The notes under the pieces were generated by a model. The model saw nothing but the letters and a program-made list of their open reading frames with translations, did not search any database and was not told the DNA's origin. The position numbers and the translations under genes were made by a program. From the NCBI RefSeq assembly GCF_004664715.2, contig NC_051069.1, forward strand, positions 71,260,647-71,324,646: a DNA stretch of 64,000 nucleotides, in the 5' to 3' direction. This DNA comes from Peromyscus leucopus. Taxonomy: Eukaryota > Chordata > Mammalia > Rodentia > Cricetidae. Shown in pieces: positions 1 to 12,179 of this stretch (positions within the stretch are counted from its first letter, which is position 1; every line of letters begins with the position of its first letter).

Positions 1-2450
1 AGATGAGGATTATCACCATATCCATTTCACAAGTAAAGGGACAGAGGCATAAAAATGGAGGACAGAATCACAGCCTGGAACCAGGTGTCCTGGCTCTACA
101 GTCTGTGTGCTAAACTATGAAAGCAAAGAAAGCTTTCACCATGAATAAAAGCACCAATAAAAATGGATCAGTGCTTTGAATAAATTTACATGCAGTGTGA
201 CACATCTTCAAGTGTATGTCATTTACTAGATTTAAAAAGAATAGAAATGCCAATCACCTCTGACTGACTGTAATAATCACATGAAAATGATCTTAGAAAA
301 GTGAGGGGAGAAGTGGATGTAAAATTTAATTATGACAAAGTACCATTGTCTTATTGTTCTATACTGCACTGTAGAGAGGAAGAAGCAAGGATCTTTCTAT
401 TCTGCTCTCAGTGCTAAATTCTCTTTTTTACAGGTACATTCATTACAGTAGTTTTTGCATTAAATTTGTAACCCATAAAAAAAAAAATAAGAATTTACTG
501 CATATTAAATCCTGTGAAATCAATAAAATTTTGGTAGGTTAATGATTCAAAGCTTCCATGATTAAAGCTACTCCACAAATTAGATAAAAAATTTAAAAAA
601 TCATTGTATCAGACTCTGGATATCTACATGAAAAGAAAAACCTTTTAAAATTAATATTAAGGAAATATTGAAGTTTAATCTTGTGTAGAAAGTATCATTT
701 AATCTAGATAATCTGAATACTAAAAGCAATGACAAATCTTCAGTTTGGTTCCTAGAATATATATGTATATCTTTTCTTACTAAATAAAAACACTCAAAGA
801 TAGTGCACTTGACAAAAAAAATTGATTTCTACAATTAACTTGATTAAAGAAAAAAATGTTTTCTAACATCAGATTTCCAATTTTATATGACAAGGATGGT
901 AAGAGTGTTATCTCAATACGAATTGAAGGAGAAAGCAGAATTCTGCACTTAATGAACCTGGAAATTTCTTTCATGGGAGAAGGAACCGAGGTTGTGAAAT
1001 GTTCCATGTAGTCAGTATCCCCTGCTGACCCACTGCATACAATTGATTGCTCTTCCCAGTTACAGAAAAATGAGTTGGCACTTTGTTACCATAAATACAC
1101 ATGTGTGTTATTAAAATAGACACTGTGCTGGGGTTAACCCTCTAGACTGTCAGCTTTGAACTGAATGAATAATTGAATAAATAGATTAAATACAGAGGTG
1201 GTCAAATTGTTGTTAATTACTGGGCAATAGGGATGTCTGGAGGTAATATAATGATACATTAATTCCCTTTGTACAATATAGTGTTGAGGAAAAGATACAG
1301 AAAAAGATGTCTTTTGTGTCAGTCATTGTTCATTTTCAGGGTTTCCAATTGTTGTGTTTTTATAACTGATCTTCATTATTATTCCCTGTTGCAGGAAATT
1401 GTCAGTGCCTGCCTCCTTTTTATTCTGTTAGCATGGTTTTCTTTAGTTGTTTGGACATGTTCATACTGGTTTCTTTTAAATCTGTTCGGTTTATCTCACA
1501 CCTGGGTCATAAAAACAGCTTTTATTACTTGCTTTCCTTCCTTGTGTATTTGTTGAACCTCTCTGACACTCTACCTATCCCTGCCCTTTGCAGAGAACAT
1601 CACATTTCAGGAAATACACTATAGCTACTACTGTGAATCCAGTCTTCCCCTCTGCATCTCCTTTCTGGGATGTATTGCTTGCTTGTTTATCTGTCTAGTG
1701 ACTTGGATGGAATGTTTTACTGAAGCCTGTTCTCTTTTTAGCATGCAGGCTCTGAAGTTGCTCCTCACAAATAAAATTCTGCTTTTCCAGTTGCCCCAGG
1801 AGCAGTGAGCCAGCATTGCAGTGTCAGAAGTAGCCATTCATAACTAAGCATGAACTGAGATATTCAACATTTAAAGCAAAGCAAAGCTTCTGTATGTTTT
1901 GTAAAGGCAGACTTAGATAAATAGAATAATACTTCCTTTACACATAAATATGTCAGAAGTATCTAAATCAAAGTAATTCACATATGTCCAGAGTTAGACA
2001 AGCTGCTAAAAGAAACAAACATTCTCTGTAAAATATTAAAAGCAAATAGGAAGACTGAGGCTTTTTTGTTAGAGGCTGTGTGCCCAGTACAATGTGATGT
2101 ATCTAGTGTGGTTATCTCTATGAGTTGCCTATGAGATCCTCATTTATTAAATTATGTTAAATTTTCAAGCCCTAGTTTTTGGGGGAATACCAAGGGTGAC
2201 ACAGACGTATAGACATGAATAAACACCACTCCAATGAGCATGCATACACATATGTTCACATACATCTGGGACAGACACAAGCTCTAATACATTCAGTTAT
2301 CTTTCCTAAAGTTTTTGGTTTTCTATGTTTGTGTGGATATGAGCATTTTTTTTTTATTTTGTCTATAGTGCTGAAATTTTCTCCTTATTAACATTCTTAA
2401 ATAATGTGTTGCTTGATTTTGAATATAAGGTTTTCATTATGTAAAAAGTC
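1..2450. other. Unassigned AT-rich DNA
   Basis: No gene, SINE, LINE or LTR was recognised in this stretch. It is AT-rich, with a short A-run near 477-487. The open frames on both strands are short, lack family motifs and look random. Old diverged repeats could be missed by eye. Confidence 0.5.
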
Positions 2451-2614
2451 TTTTTTATTAAGAAATTTTTATTCATTTTACATAGCAACCACAGATCCCC
2501 TCTCTTCCCTCCTCCCACCACCCACCCCCCAGCCTTTCCTTCCAACCCACCCTTCATTCTCTCCTCTGAAAAAGTAAAGCCATCCATGGGGAGTCAGCAA
2601 AGCCTGGTAGATTC
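2451..2614 (-). mobile_element. L1 3' end, fragment
   Basis: Read on the minus strand, this ends in the typical rodent L1 3' terminus: a GGATCTGTGGTTGCTATGTA block, then an A-rich end containing AATAAA. The same terminus occurs on the plus strand near 59800 and 42070. The G-rich block before it matches the polypurine part of the L1 3'UTR. The fragment stops near 2614. It may be the 3' end of the L1 at 3240-5333, separated by later insertions, or an independent copy. Confidence 0.8.
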
Positions 2615-2929
2615 TTGAGAATTTGTGTGTTTATGCTGACATTGTTTGCCTTGTTGGTTTCAGTTTTTTGGTGTTGTCCTACTACAGAAGTGGTTCAGAT
2701 CTCCAGGGTCATTTTCTATCAGATTGACACTAATGGGGAAAAAAGGACCTCTCAAGAATGAGAACAAACTTCCCAGGTTTAAGCCTGAGCCTGGTTGGAT
2801 GGTTTTGGCCACAAGTAACACAAAATATTGGATTATTTTTCCCACAGAGCAGGAAGCACAGAAGCAAGGATAGCTCTAGTGTTCATTAATTCAAGGGATT
2901 GATGATAGTAGGGTACTTGACTTGGATGT

Positions 2930-3190
2930 AGTGTTTGAATGAGAAATGTCTTCTGTAGACTCAAGGATGTGAACACGTATTTCCCATATGGTGGTTGGTG
3001 TAGCCTTGCTGGAGGAAGTGCATCACTGGAACTGGGCTTTGAGCATTTATATTTTCACCCAACTTCACGCTTGCTCTTTCCACTTCCTGTGCAGTTGGAA
3101 GTATGGCCAGCTATCTTGCTGCTCCTGTCAGCATGCTGTGCTTCCCCACCACTATGGACTCCAGCCCTCGGAAACATCACATCAAGGCTG
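2930..3190 (+). mobile_element. Diverged rodent LTR-like repeat (URR1/RMER1-type unit)
   Basis: It has the order seen in better copies at 5540 and 39085: GTTTGAATGAGA at the start, then GCCTTGCTGGAGGAAGTG, then GGGCTTTGAG. It ends in a block rich in CATGCTG and CCACC. It is strongly diverged. Orientation is given relative to the GTTTGAATGAG start. The family name is from memory. Confidence 0.55.
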
Positions 3191-3239
3191 GATGAGGCAA
3201 CCCAGTAGGAGGAAAAGTGTTCCACAAGCAGGCAAAAGA

Positions 3240-5333
3240 GTCTGAGACAGCTCCTGCTCCCACTATTAGGAGTCCATGATTGTCTTTCTTGGTCTGGGTT
3301 ATCTCACTCAGGATTTTTTTTTAGTTCCATCCATTTGCTTATCCAGAGAGTCTAGTCCAGTTCCATGGGGGTTCCTCAGCTATTGGATCATAGTTCATGT
3401 GTTTCCACTAGTTTGGCTATTTGTCCCTGTGCTTTTTCCAGTCATGGTCTCAATATCTCTTGCTCATATGATCCCTCCTCTCTCTCATCAACTGGGCTCC
3501 TGGAGCTCCACCTGGGGTTTGGCCATGGATCTCTGCATCTGCTTCCATCAGTTACTGGATGAGGGTTCTATCATGACAGTTAAGGTGTTTGGCCATCTGA
3601 TCACCAGAGTAGGTCAGCTCAGGCACCCTCTTGACCAATGCCAGTAATCTATAGTGGAGTCATCTTTGTGGATTCCTGGGGACCTCTCTAGCACTCTGAT
3701 TCATCATATTCCCATGGTGTCTTCATTTATCATGGTATCTCTTTCTTTGTTCTCCCATTCTGTTCCTGATCCAGCTAGGACCTCCCACTCCCCTAAGCTC
3801 TCTTTCCCCTGACCCTTACCATCCATTACCCCCTACTCCACCCAGAGTTTGCTCATATAGATCTCATCCATTTCTCTGTCTCTGGGTGATCCTTGTGTCT
3901 TTCTTAGGGTCATCTTTACTAGGTAGCCTCCATGGAGCTATGAGCTGTAGTCTGGTTATCCTTTGCTTTACATGTAGTATCCACTTATGAGTGAGTACAT
4001 ACCGTGTTTGTCTTTCTGAGTCTGGGTTACCTCATTCAGGATGATATTTTCTAGTTCCATCCATTTGCCTGCAAACCTTACGATGTCATTGTTTTTCTCT
4101 GCTGAATAGTACTCCATTGTGTATATGTACCACATTTTCTATATCCATTCTTCAGTTGAAGGGCATCTAGGTTGTTTCCAGGTTCTGGCTATTACAAATA
4201 ATGCTGCTATGAACATAGTTGAGCATGTGTCCTTGTGGTATGATTGAACATTCCTTGGATATATGCCCAAGAGTGGTATAGCTAGGTCTTGAGGGATATT
4301 GATTCCTAATTTTCTGAGAAAGCACCATACTGATTTCCAAAGTGGCTGTACTAGTTTGCATTCACACCAACAGTGTAGGAGTGTTCCCCTTGCTCCACAT
4401 CCTCTCCAACATAAGCTGTCTTCAGTGTTTTTGATCTTAGCCATTATGACAGGTGTAAGATGGTATCTCAGAGTCTTTTTGATTTGCATTTTCCTGATGA
4501 CTAAGGATGTTGAGCAATTCCTTAAATGTCTTTCAGCCATTTGAGCTTCTTCTGTTGAGAATTCTCTGTTTAGTTCAATATTCCATTTCTTAATTGGACT
4601 GCTGGGAATTTTGATGTCTAGTTTCTTGAGTTCTTTATATATTCTGGATATCAGCCCTCTGTCAGATATGGGGTTGATGAAGATCTTTTCCCATTCTTTA
4701 GGCTGTCATTTTGTCTTATTGACTGTGTCCTTTGCCCTGCAAAAGCTTCTCAGTTTCAAGAGGTCCCATTTATTAATTGTTGCTCTCAGTGTCTGTGCTA
4801 CTGGTGTTATATATAAGAAATGATCTCCGGTGCCAATGTGTTCAAGACTACTTACTACTTTATCTTCTTTCAGGTTCAGAGTAATTGGATTTAAGTTGAG
4901 ATCTTTGATCCACCTGGACTTAAGTTTTGTGCACAGTGACAGAAATGTATCTATTTGCAATCTTCTACAAGTTGACATCCAGTTGTGCCAGCACCATTTG
5001 TTGAAGATGCTTTCTTTTTTCCATTGTAAAGTTTTGGCTTCTTTGTCAAAAATTAGTTGTTCATACATATGCGGATTAATGTAAGGGTCTTCAGTTCGGT
5101 TCCATTGGTCTATATGTCAGTTTTTATGCCAGTACCAAGCTGTTTTTATTAGTGTAGCTTTATAGTAGAGCTTGAGGTCAGGGATCATGATGCCTCCAGA
5201 GGTTGTTGTATTGTACAGGATTCTTTTGGGTATCCTGGTTTTTTGTTTTTCTATGTGAAGTTGAGTATTGTTCTTTCCAGGTCTGTGAAGAATTGTGTTT
5301 GGATTTTGATGGGGATTGCATTGTTGATTATGT
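3240..5333 (-). mobile_element. 5'-truncated L1 (3'UTR plus ORF2 C-terminal part)
   Basis: A rodent L1 lies on the minus strand. From high to low coordinates it holds the C-terminal part of ORF2 (about 5333 to 4080) and then the 3'UTR (about 4000 to 3240). The homology stops abruptly at about 5333 inside ORF2, the usual 5' truncation. The coding part is broken by frameshifts and stops, so it is dead. A ~65-bp ORF2 segment recurs at 3279-3343 and 4007-4074, so the element has been rearranged or is made of two copies. Confidence 0.9.
4139..5068 (-). pseudogene. L1 ORF2 C-terminal remnant
   Basis: Two minus-strand frames together cover the ORF2 C-terminus. The segment at 4706-5068 carries FNKWCWHNW and SRWIKDLN. 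The segment at 4139-4540 carries the cysteine-rich CWRGCG...HCWCECK motif followed by [10 protein letters not shown] and IPLLGIYP. These are standard landmarks of the region after the L1 reverse transcriptase. The two parts are in different frames or separated by stops, and the endonuclease and RT domains are absent. ORF2 normally acts in target-primed reverse transcription; this copy cannot. Confidence 0.9.
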
Positions 5334-5382
5334 TCATTATTGTCTCCTCACTTCTCCTAATTATCACTCCCACCTGGCTTTT

Positions 5383-5518
5383 ATTTTCAGACAAGGTCTA
5401 ATGTGGCCCACACAAGCTTCCCTAAGGCTTAATACATATCATAGAATGGTTTCTAACTCCTGTTTTCTTCCCTCAACCTCACAAATAAAGAGAATTGCAG
5501 GCATATACCACCAAGACT
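5383..5518 (-). mobile_element. Diverged B1-type SINE
   Basis: On the minus strand the order matches an old B1. On the plus strand an ACAAGGTCT block comes first, TTCTAACTCCTG lies in the middle, and it ends in GCAGGCATATACCACCA, the reversed A-box region. It is very diverged, closer to early B1 forms than to the copy at 19875. Confidence 0.5.
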
Positions 5519-5539
5519 TTCTTTACTCCTCTAGATATT

Positions 5540-5887
5540 GTGATGGCTTGAATAAAAGAATGATCTCCATAGGTTCATATATTTGAATACTTGGTCCTCA
5601 GGTGGGTCCTGTTTGGGAAGGTATGGCCTTGTTGGAGGAAGTATGTCACTTGGGTCTGGCTTTGAGGTTTCAAAAGCGTGTACAAGTTAGATCTCTTTGC
5701 CTCCTGGTTGTATCTCAAAATGTGATCTCTCAGCTACTGCTTCAGCACCATGCCTGCCTGCTGCCATTCTCCCTACCATGACGATCATGTACCCTACTGC
5801 TTGGAATTGTACACCCTAAACCAAAGCTTTCTTCTGTAAGTTACCTTGGTCATGCTATCTTATCACAGCAATCAAAAAGCAATACAG
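5540..5887 (+). mobile_element. Rodent LTR-like repeat (URR1/RMER1-type unit)
   Basis: About 345 bp, starting with TGATGGCTTGAATAAAAGAA and containing GGCCTTGTTGGAGGAAGTAT, GCTTTGAGGTTTCAAAAG and CAGCACCATGCCTGCCTG. It ends in TTACCTTGGTCATG...TCACAGCAATC. It is the same unit as both ends of the composite element at 15050-16797, in opposite orientation. Confidence 0.75.
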
Positions 5888-6109
5888 GAATTTTACATTT
5901 GACTCCATATTCATACCTTTTTTTCCCCATTTTCATACCTTTATTCACTTTGTTTCTTTCAGGTCCTCTCAGACAAGAAGTACAATTCCTTTAGTACAAT
6001 TCTATATAATATTAACTCTGAACAATTTGAGTAATTTATTTCTAGAACCTTCACTTTAATATCTAGTTGTTTTGTTTTCAGTTGTCATTTTTGTATCTGT
6101 GGTCTTTTT

Positions 6110-6322
6110 TTATTGTTTTTCAGTTGCTGTGGTCTCTATTCTCCCTCTGTCTCTCACTCTCTCTATGTCTCTGTCTCTGTCTCTCTTCCTGAGATTTCAG
6201 TATGTGACCTGAGAAATTCTAGTGCTTCCTATGCACCCCACTTTGATCTTGAACTCATGATCTTTCTGCTTCTACCTTCTCTTACATTGGGGTTATAGTT
6301 GTACACCACCATGCCTGGTCCA
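6110..6322 (-). mobile_element. Diverged B1-type SINE with CT-rich stretch
   Basis: On the plus strand a T-run and a CT-rich tract (about 6128-6188) are followed by GATCTTGAACTCATGATC and TACACCACCATGCCTGG, the reverse complement of a B1 internal and A-box region. The CT tract replaces part of the SINE. Confidence 0.6.
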
Positions 6323-6958
6323 GTTTTTTCTCTCTAATTGCATTATTTCAAGATGGAATATGGATTCTCCTGTTACTTTATCACATGATTCTAAAGTTAA
6401 CCAGATTTTTGTTTACTTGAAATCTAGTATTTTAGAGATTTTATTTTTATTAAGAATATAATTTAAATATTTCAGCCATTAAGAATTTAAAAACCCCAAA
6501 CAAGATAAATGGGTTATTGTTTTTGCCTTTTTTACCATCTAGAAGTTGAGGGTAAACTATAGTTGTGGAACAGCCCACACTCTTTGGACATAGGACTTGA
6601 AGGAATCAAGTCGTATCTGACAAGTCGTCTCTTCCACGGGGACCAGTATTTCACAGTATTGGAAGGAGCTAGACAATCAGTCAATGGAAGGAAGCAAACA
6701 GCAGTCCTACACAGCTGTCCCATCTATGAACCACAACAATGACCAGAAACCACAGAACTTATATCTTGCCCATAACCAACAGCTGTATAATTGGACTTAA
6801 AGTCCACTTAGCAGGATTGAAATTATGCCTAATACTGAAAATATAGCCAAATACAAATGATAAGTGAGGTCATGGATCTTTGAAGAGAAACTACTCTTAA
6901 CACTTGTATTTACTGTAATTCTCAACTGTATTCTAAATACTTACTCTTTATTTTAATT

Positions 6959-7355
6959 ATGTTTCTATTATGTGATTAAACCCTTGTGACCAAAAACAAT
7001 TTGAGAAGTAAAGGTTTTATTTTATCTTACAATGCATAGGCCACACTCTATCACTGAGGGAAGTCAGGGAAGGACCTGAAACAGATGATACAGCAGAGTA
7101 TTGTTTTCTGGCTTGATACTCATGGCTTGCTTAGCTTTCTTTCTGATACAACTCAGGGCCATATGCTTAGAGGAGGCATATGCCTCCATGACATAACACA
7201 TCCATCATTAATCAAGAAAAGATAAAAAAAAAAAAGAAAAGATATTACAGACTTGTCTAATGGCAACCTTATAAAGGTGTTTGCTTTTAAAGGTTAAAAT
7301 TCCCTCTTCCTAGATATGCTTAGGTTTGTGTTAAGTTGACAGAAACCTACCCCAA
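6959..7355 (+). mobile_element. Rodent LTR-like repeat, AAAAGCAACTT-type
   Basis: It begins with a TTTCTATTATGTGATTAAAC block, then GTGACCAAAAACAATTTGAG, then CACTGAGGGAAGTCAGGGA, and ends in TGTGTTAAGTTGACAGAAAC. A second copy lies at 11122-11509. The opening block resembles the TGTCTTAG...CTGTGA start of the 15050 element, so the two groups may be related. It is inserted inside the L1 3'UTR. Confidence 0.7.
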
Positions 7356-7905
7356 ATAAGTGCAGTTCTTGCCCTTATGAAAGAAGCTTCTTTATGCAGC
7401 AGATGGAGAACATTTAAGAGAGCCACAGTTGGTCAAAATGCAGAGAAGACTAATGTTGGGGTATCCATTGCCAATTGGTATGTCTATAACCCAACCCCAA
7501 AAGTTAAGGCTCAGGAATATTGTGGATGGGGGGCAGGCAGAAAGATAGTAAAAGTCATGGGACAAGGAAGTAAGTGGAAAGATCATGTCTCCTAGAAGAG
7601 AGAATGACAGAGAAGTTACACTCTTAAAATGTTAACAATAATCTCAACAATAAGGTTGTATAAGAAGACCTAGAAAATGACAGCACCAATAGACATGCTA
7701 ACATGGAAGGGAGATATCTATTGGGCCCCACAATAAGGAAAATTAATGACTTCTGAGAGAGGGAGAATTATTCATTCCTAGGAATTAGCTCTCTAATTTG
7801 GTTATCAATATCAAGTGAAAATAGGATGTGTGTGTGTAGGTATGCAAACATATATACCACTAAATAGATTATATATACACATAAATGTATGGGTGTGCAC
7901 ACATA

Positions 7906-7906
7906 T

Positions 7907-7946
<40 letters not shown>
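7906..7946. repeat. (GT)n microsatellite
   Basis: A run of about twenty GT units sits within the TG-rich part of the L1 3'UTR. The short open frames around it are repeat artefacts. Confidence 0.9.
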
Positions 7947-7948
<2 letters not shown>

Positions 7949-8060
7949 ATGTGAAAATAATAGAGGAAAAGAGGCCATAAATATGAGAAGAAGTGAAGAG
8001 CGGATATGGGAAATGTTGGAAGGAGGGGATGAAGGTAGGAATAAGGTAACGATAGTTTAA

Positions 8061-10545
8061 TGAAAAGAAATTGCCTATATCTACTAAGAAACTGTCTACT
8101 TAAGAAGTCCATCTGCTGCTGCACATGAAATCAGTGAATTCCTAGTACACAGCCCTTACTTATGAAAGCCTGATCATGGTGAAATCAGTATCCTTGTTGT
8201 GTACAGACATGCCTATCCTGTACATCCATACATAGAAATAGATTCTCAGAGCTTCTACAAGGTTCATAACAGCAATGAATAACCTCTGTGGAAGTACCCT
8301 TTTCCCAATTCACTGTGATACCCATGACTGAGAATGCTGTGTGCTGCTAAAAAGCAAATCACCTATTAATGAATTAAATATTTTATAACACTCTAAAAAG
8401 AGGGGAGTGATTTTCAGAAAGCTCATGACATAATGTTTAACATCAAAACAAGGGACATATGGAAATATTTATTAAATGCTAAATGTGACTCAGGTTATGT
8501 GATTCATTCTGTTGGTTTCATTGATATGGTCAAAAGACTTCCATGATAAACTGAAATTACCAAAATGAAAATAAAATTTCATTTTTTATTCTCTATTATT
8601 AGACATACTTCTACTCATATAATGAACATTTTAAAGCTGTTCTTGTATAGAAGATATATAGTCATGAAAAACAAATCATAGTACTAAGATTGTTCAATAG
8701 ATTGAAAATGAAGAAAAAAATACATCCATTAAATAATCAGTTAGTTAATAGTTACTGATTTCTTCATTATATATTGTTTCTTATCGATATTATACTATGT
8801 GTCATTTAATCAATAAAATATCCCTAAGAGAAATTATTCCATATATTACAGATGAGAAAAAAATCTTAATACAGGTCTGAATTTGCCTTGGCTACATGTT
8901 AGATAGAACTGGCAAAATGAAGTGGAAAGGAAAAGTTACAGTTGGTTTTTAGAAAAGTTATCCCCAGAGAAACAATAAAGTTTAGGACTTAGTGCCAACT
9001 TCTTGTGGGAAAATTATTCTAAGAAAGAATAGGCATGTGAACAAGCCTTGATATGACCAAAAAAGAGCAGTTTGGAAACCTTTAAATGATTCTGATTAGT
9101 TTCTTAAAATTTGAAAAGCTAAGGACAGAAGGGGAAAATGTTCAAGAGCTAAGAGGGTTAATAATGCGGTTACTTAGAGTGCAATAGAGAGTTATACTCA
9201 GGTTAAGCAGTAGAGCATAATCACACATAAGCAATAAGCAGTGAGAAGCCAGATCAACTTAGATACTAGCTCATTCAAAAATAAGAGATTTTTATTTGGA
9301 TCAGCATAATCATCCTATAGTAGGACAACTGGACATTTGAGAACCAAAACCTAGATAAGTAATTCATTTAAGGTTGGAAGAGAAAACAAGAGTAAACAGC
9401 TGTGAATCATGCTGCCTGCAGTCAGGTATTGGTTTCACTCCTGAGACTAGAACTAGGAACTGATTGAGGACTCTAAGCCAACCAGACATAACAGTGGAAC
9501 TCACAAAGAGGCTTAGAACAAAATGAAAACCACTCCCTTCCTCCAGGGACAGATGCTTGGGAGCAAGCACTTCATATGACAAAAAGGGAAGAAGAGGTTG
9601 AAAGAGCTGACAGAGAATAAAGGAAAGGGGCAGGGTGGAAAATGAAAAATCAAACTGCAATTTGGTTGCAGAAGTTACAAATGTACCAAGTGAGATGGAC
9701 AAACTTTGAAAAGATTTAATTTTCCTTTCCTTCCAGCTATTATGAAGGCCAGTGGTATATAGAGTGTCAGTCCAAGCTTCAACATGGAATCTGAACATGC
9801 TACTTAAATGGGTTAGGAAAGGCAAGCCTGGGGAATAAAGTAAACCAGCTAATGCAGGGCTTTCTTTGTGTGGAAAGAATCTCTACTGAAAAGAGAGAAT
9901 TGAAGCAGACAAGTGTGATTCCTGAGAGAAATAAGCAATCATGAGTCAGAGGAGAAAGTGGATCTAAAGAGTGCTCTTACTGTCTTCCACTGGAAGGAGA
10001 ATGAAAATGAAAATGCAAAGACCACAGCCCAGAGAAGCACAAGACAAGGCTAAGAAATCCAAGATAGCCATTGCTCTTCTTCAAAATCAGTTGCAGACAC
10101 CTAGTGTTGGTTACTATCCAAAGGTCAGTTAACATAGCCATGGATTTCTACTTAAGGCAAAATGTTTTCACAATGGAGAAAAGAAAAGCAAATTCAGAGC
10201 AGCAGTGGTTAGCTGGGTTTTTTTGTGTGTATGTATAAAATATGTGTATACACATTTAAATATATTTTCACAAAAATAGTCATACATGCTATATAATATT
10301 TATATATTATATAATAAATGTATATCACTTTATTGTATTATATTATATAATACATGTATGTTAATTGGTGATGTTATATCTTGTATAATGTACATATTAA
10401 TAATATGCTTAAAATATACATATATTACATATTAAGGAGACAATATGTTAACTTGGACATTTACTATTTGTAATTAAGATGTGATGAAAAATGCATAAAT
10501 TAGCACAAGCATGATTAAAATGTTATCATTTAAGAATAATAATTC
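8061..10545. other. Unassigned AT-rich DNA
   Basis: No gene or clear repeat. A weak MIR-like block (TTACAGATGAGAAAAAAATC) lies near 8848. A 153-codon minus-strand frame at 9364-9825 has no recognisable motif, codon pattern or splice context, and I treat it as chance. A very AT-rich stretch with ATATTATATAATA-type palindromes spans about 10215-10440. Confidence 0.45.
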
Positions 10546-10650
10546 ACTCAGGAGGCAGAAGCAGTGGGTCTCTGAGTTCAAGGCCAGCCTGATCTACAAA
10601 CCTACACAGAGAAATGCTGTCTTGAAAAAAAAATAAGCAAACAAAAAAAT
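10546..10650 (+). mobile_element. B1 SINE, 5'-truncated
   Basis: It starts inside the element at CTCAGGAGGCAGAAGC, then GAGTTCAAGGCCAGCCTG and ACACAGAGAAATGCTGTC, and ends in an A-rich tail. The 5' third with the A box is missing. Confidence 0.85.
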
Positions 10651-11121
10651 ACATAATTTTCTAAAAGTAGTGCATGAATTAAATAAAATAATAATCACTG
10701 TATTCTAATTGAACAAGTGTTATTTATTGTTAATTAGATGTTGACTAATATACAGTAGCCAACATCCAGATGTAACAAAATATATAAAATAGTAAAAGAA
10801 ATAAACTGTCTTACTTTTTTTTTAAAAAAGTATATGAACTGCATTACAATGGATAATTAAATGGATCAATGGAATAGAATAGAAAAATGTAAGAGATGAT
10901 TAATATGAAGAATAATAGAAGAGAATAATAGGTGAAAGTTGTTAAAATATGTTAAATAAATTTTAACTACTAAAATTAGAAACGTTCTCAGTAAATGACA
11001 AAAGCATGTGTATCACTACTAGAGAAAAGCATTAATGAAAATAATGCAACAATACTTTAAAGGATGAAAATATGAGTCCAAACATCACAATACATTTCTT
11101 AATCAAAACAAGAAACCTGGG

Positions 11122-11509
11122 TGTCTTAAGTTGTTTTCCCTGACTGTTCTAAAGGCCACGATCAAAAGCATCTTGGGGAGAGAAAGGTTTACTTCAGCTT
11201 ACAGTTTCAAGTTTACCATGAAGAAGCATTGGGCTGGAGCTCAAGGTGGGAACCTAGAAGCGAAACAGGAGCAGAATCATGGAGGAATGGTGCTGACTTG
11301 CTTGCTCCTCGTGGATTGCTCAACTTCCTTTTTCATGCAGTCTAGGACCATTTTTCAGAGGTGGTACCACCCATAGTGAACTGGGCCCCTCCATAGAAGT
11401 CATTAATCTAGAAAATTCACCATAGTAGGACCACAGGCCAATCTGATGGAAATAATTCCTCAACTGAGATTCTCTCTTCCCAGATATGTCTAAATTTCAG
11501 TCAAGTTGC
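11122..11509 (+). mobile_element. Rodent LTR-like repeat, AAAAGCAACTT-type
   Basis: It starts TGTCTTAAGTTGTTTTCCCT, followed by CACGATCAAAAGCATCTTGG, GGTTTACTTCAGCTTACAG and GGTGGTACCACCCATAG, and ends at TCAGTCAAGTTGCAAAA. It is the same family and orientation as 6959-7355. Its end runs directly into an AAT and GA microsatellite cluster. Confidence 0.75.
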
Positions 11510-11632
11510 AAAAAATAATAATAATAATAATAAAGAAAAGAAAAGAGAAAGAAAGAAGGAAGGAAGGAAGAAGGAAGGAAGGAAGGAAGGAAGGAAGGAA
11601 GGAAGGAAGGAAGGAAGGAAGGAAAGACAGAC

Positions 11633-11670
<38 letters not shown>

Positions 11671-11709
11671 GAAGGAAGGAAGGAAGGAAGGAAGGAAGGA
11701 AGGAAGGAA

Positions 11710-11767
<58 letters not shown>

Positions 11768-11787
11768 AAAAGAAAGAAAGAAAGAAA
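11510..11787 (+). repeat. (AAT)n then long GAAA/GGAA polypurine tract
   Basis: About eight AAT units are followed by roughly 250 bases almost purely of A and G on this strand, alternating blocks of AAGG and AAAG tetranucleotides with one short GACAGACAG interruption. The opposing Lys/Glu/Arg and Phe/Leu/Ser frames of about 100 codons are repeat artefacts. Confidence 0.97.
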
Positions 11788-11811
11788 TTAAGTGAAAGAA
11801 AAGCACATATA

Positions 11812-12078
11812 TAAAGTGTTTACCACACAGGCATGAGGTCCTGAATTCGTATCATCATACATGTTATCACTTGGTGTGATTGGAGCCCCAGTACTGAAGT
11901 GAGGACAGAAACAAGCAGATTTCAGGACTGCTGGACAACAAGTCTAGCCAAATCCATGTGGCCCATGCTTTGAGACTCTGTCTCAATGAGGTGGAGGAAA
12001 AATGGCAAAATACTCCTGATATTGAACTGGGGCCTCTACATGTATACACACCTTGCATACACATATGAGCATGCACAC
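11812..12078 (+). mobile_element. B3/B2-type SINE, diverged
   Basis: In order: ATGAGGTCCTGAATTC (B-box-like), AAGCAGATTTCAGGAC, CTAGCCAAATCCATGTGG, GAGACTCTGTCTCAATGAGG, GGGGCCTCTACATG and a CA-rich 3' end. This is the layout of B3-class SINEs. The A-box region is weak. Confidence 0.65.
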
Positions 12079-12098
12079 CCCCACACCCTGACACCCCA

Positions 12099-12101
<3 letters not shown>

Positions 12102-12179
<78 letters not shown>

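Larger units (their letters stand above)
6556..8060 (+). mobile_element. Old rodent L1 3'UTR (Lx-like), split
   Basis: Several blocks of an old rodent L1 3'UTR occur in order: CACACTCTTTGGACATAGGA near 6580, a block with CATGGATCTTTG near 6870, GACATGCTAACATGGAAGG near 7695, AGAGAGGGAGAATTATTC near 7757, a TG-rich stretch, and AGAGGCCATAAATATGAG near 7970. The same blocks recur at 20880-21275 and 54490-55290. It is interrupted by another repeat at 6959-7355. No coding part is seen. Confidence 0.7.

Noticed and set aside
4299..5084. Several plus-strand frames
   Set aside because: Antisense of L1 ORF2; not genes.
9364..9825. 153-codon minus-strand frame, the longest in the window
   Set aside because: No motif, no coding context and no repeat origin recognised; a frame this long is expected by chance in 64 kb.
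11501..11814. Two opposing ~100-codon frames, one Lys/Glu/Arg-rich and one Phe/Leu/Ser-rich
   Set aside because: Translation of a GA microsatellite in both directions; no gene.
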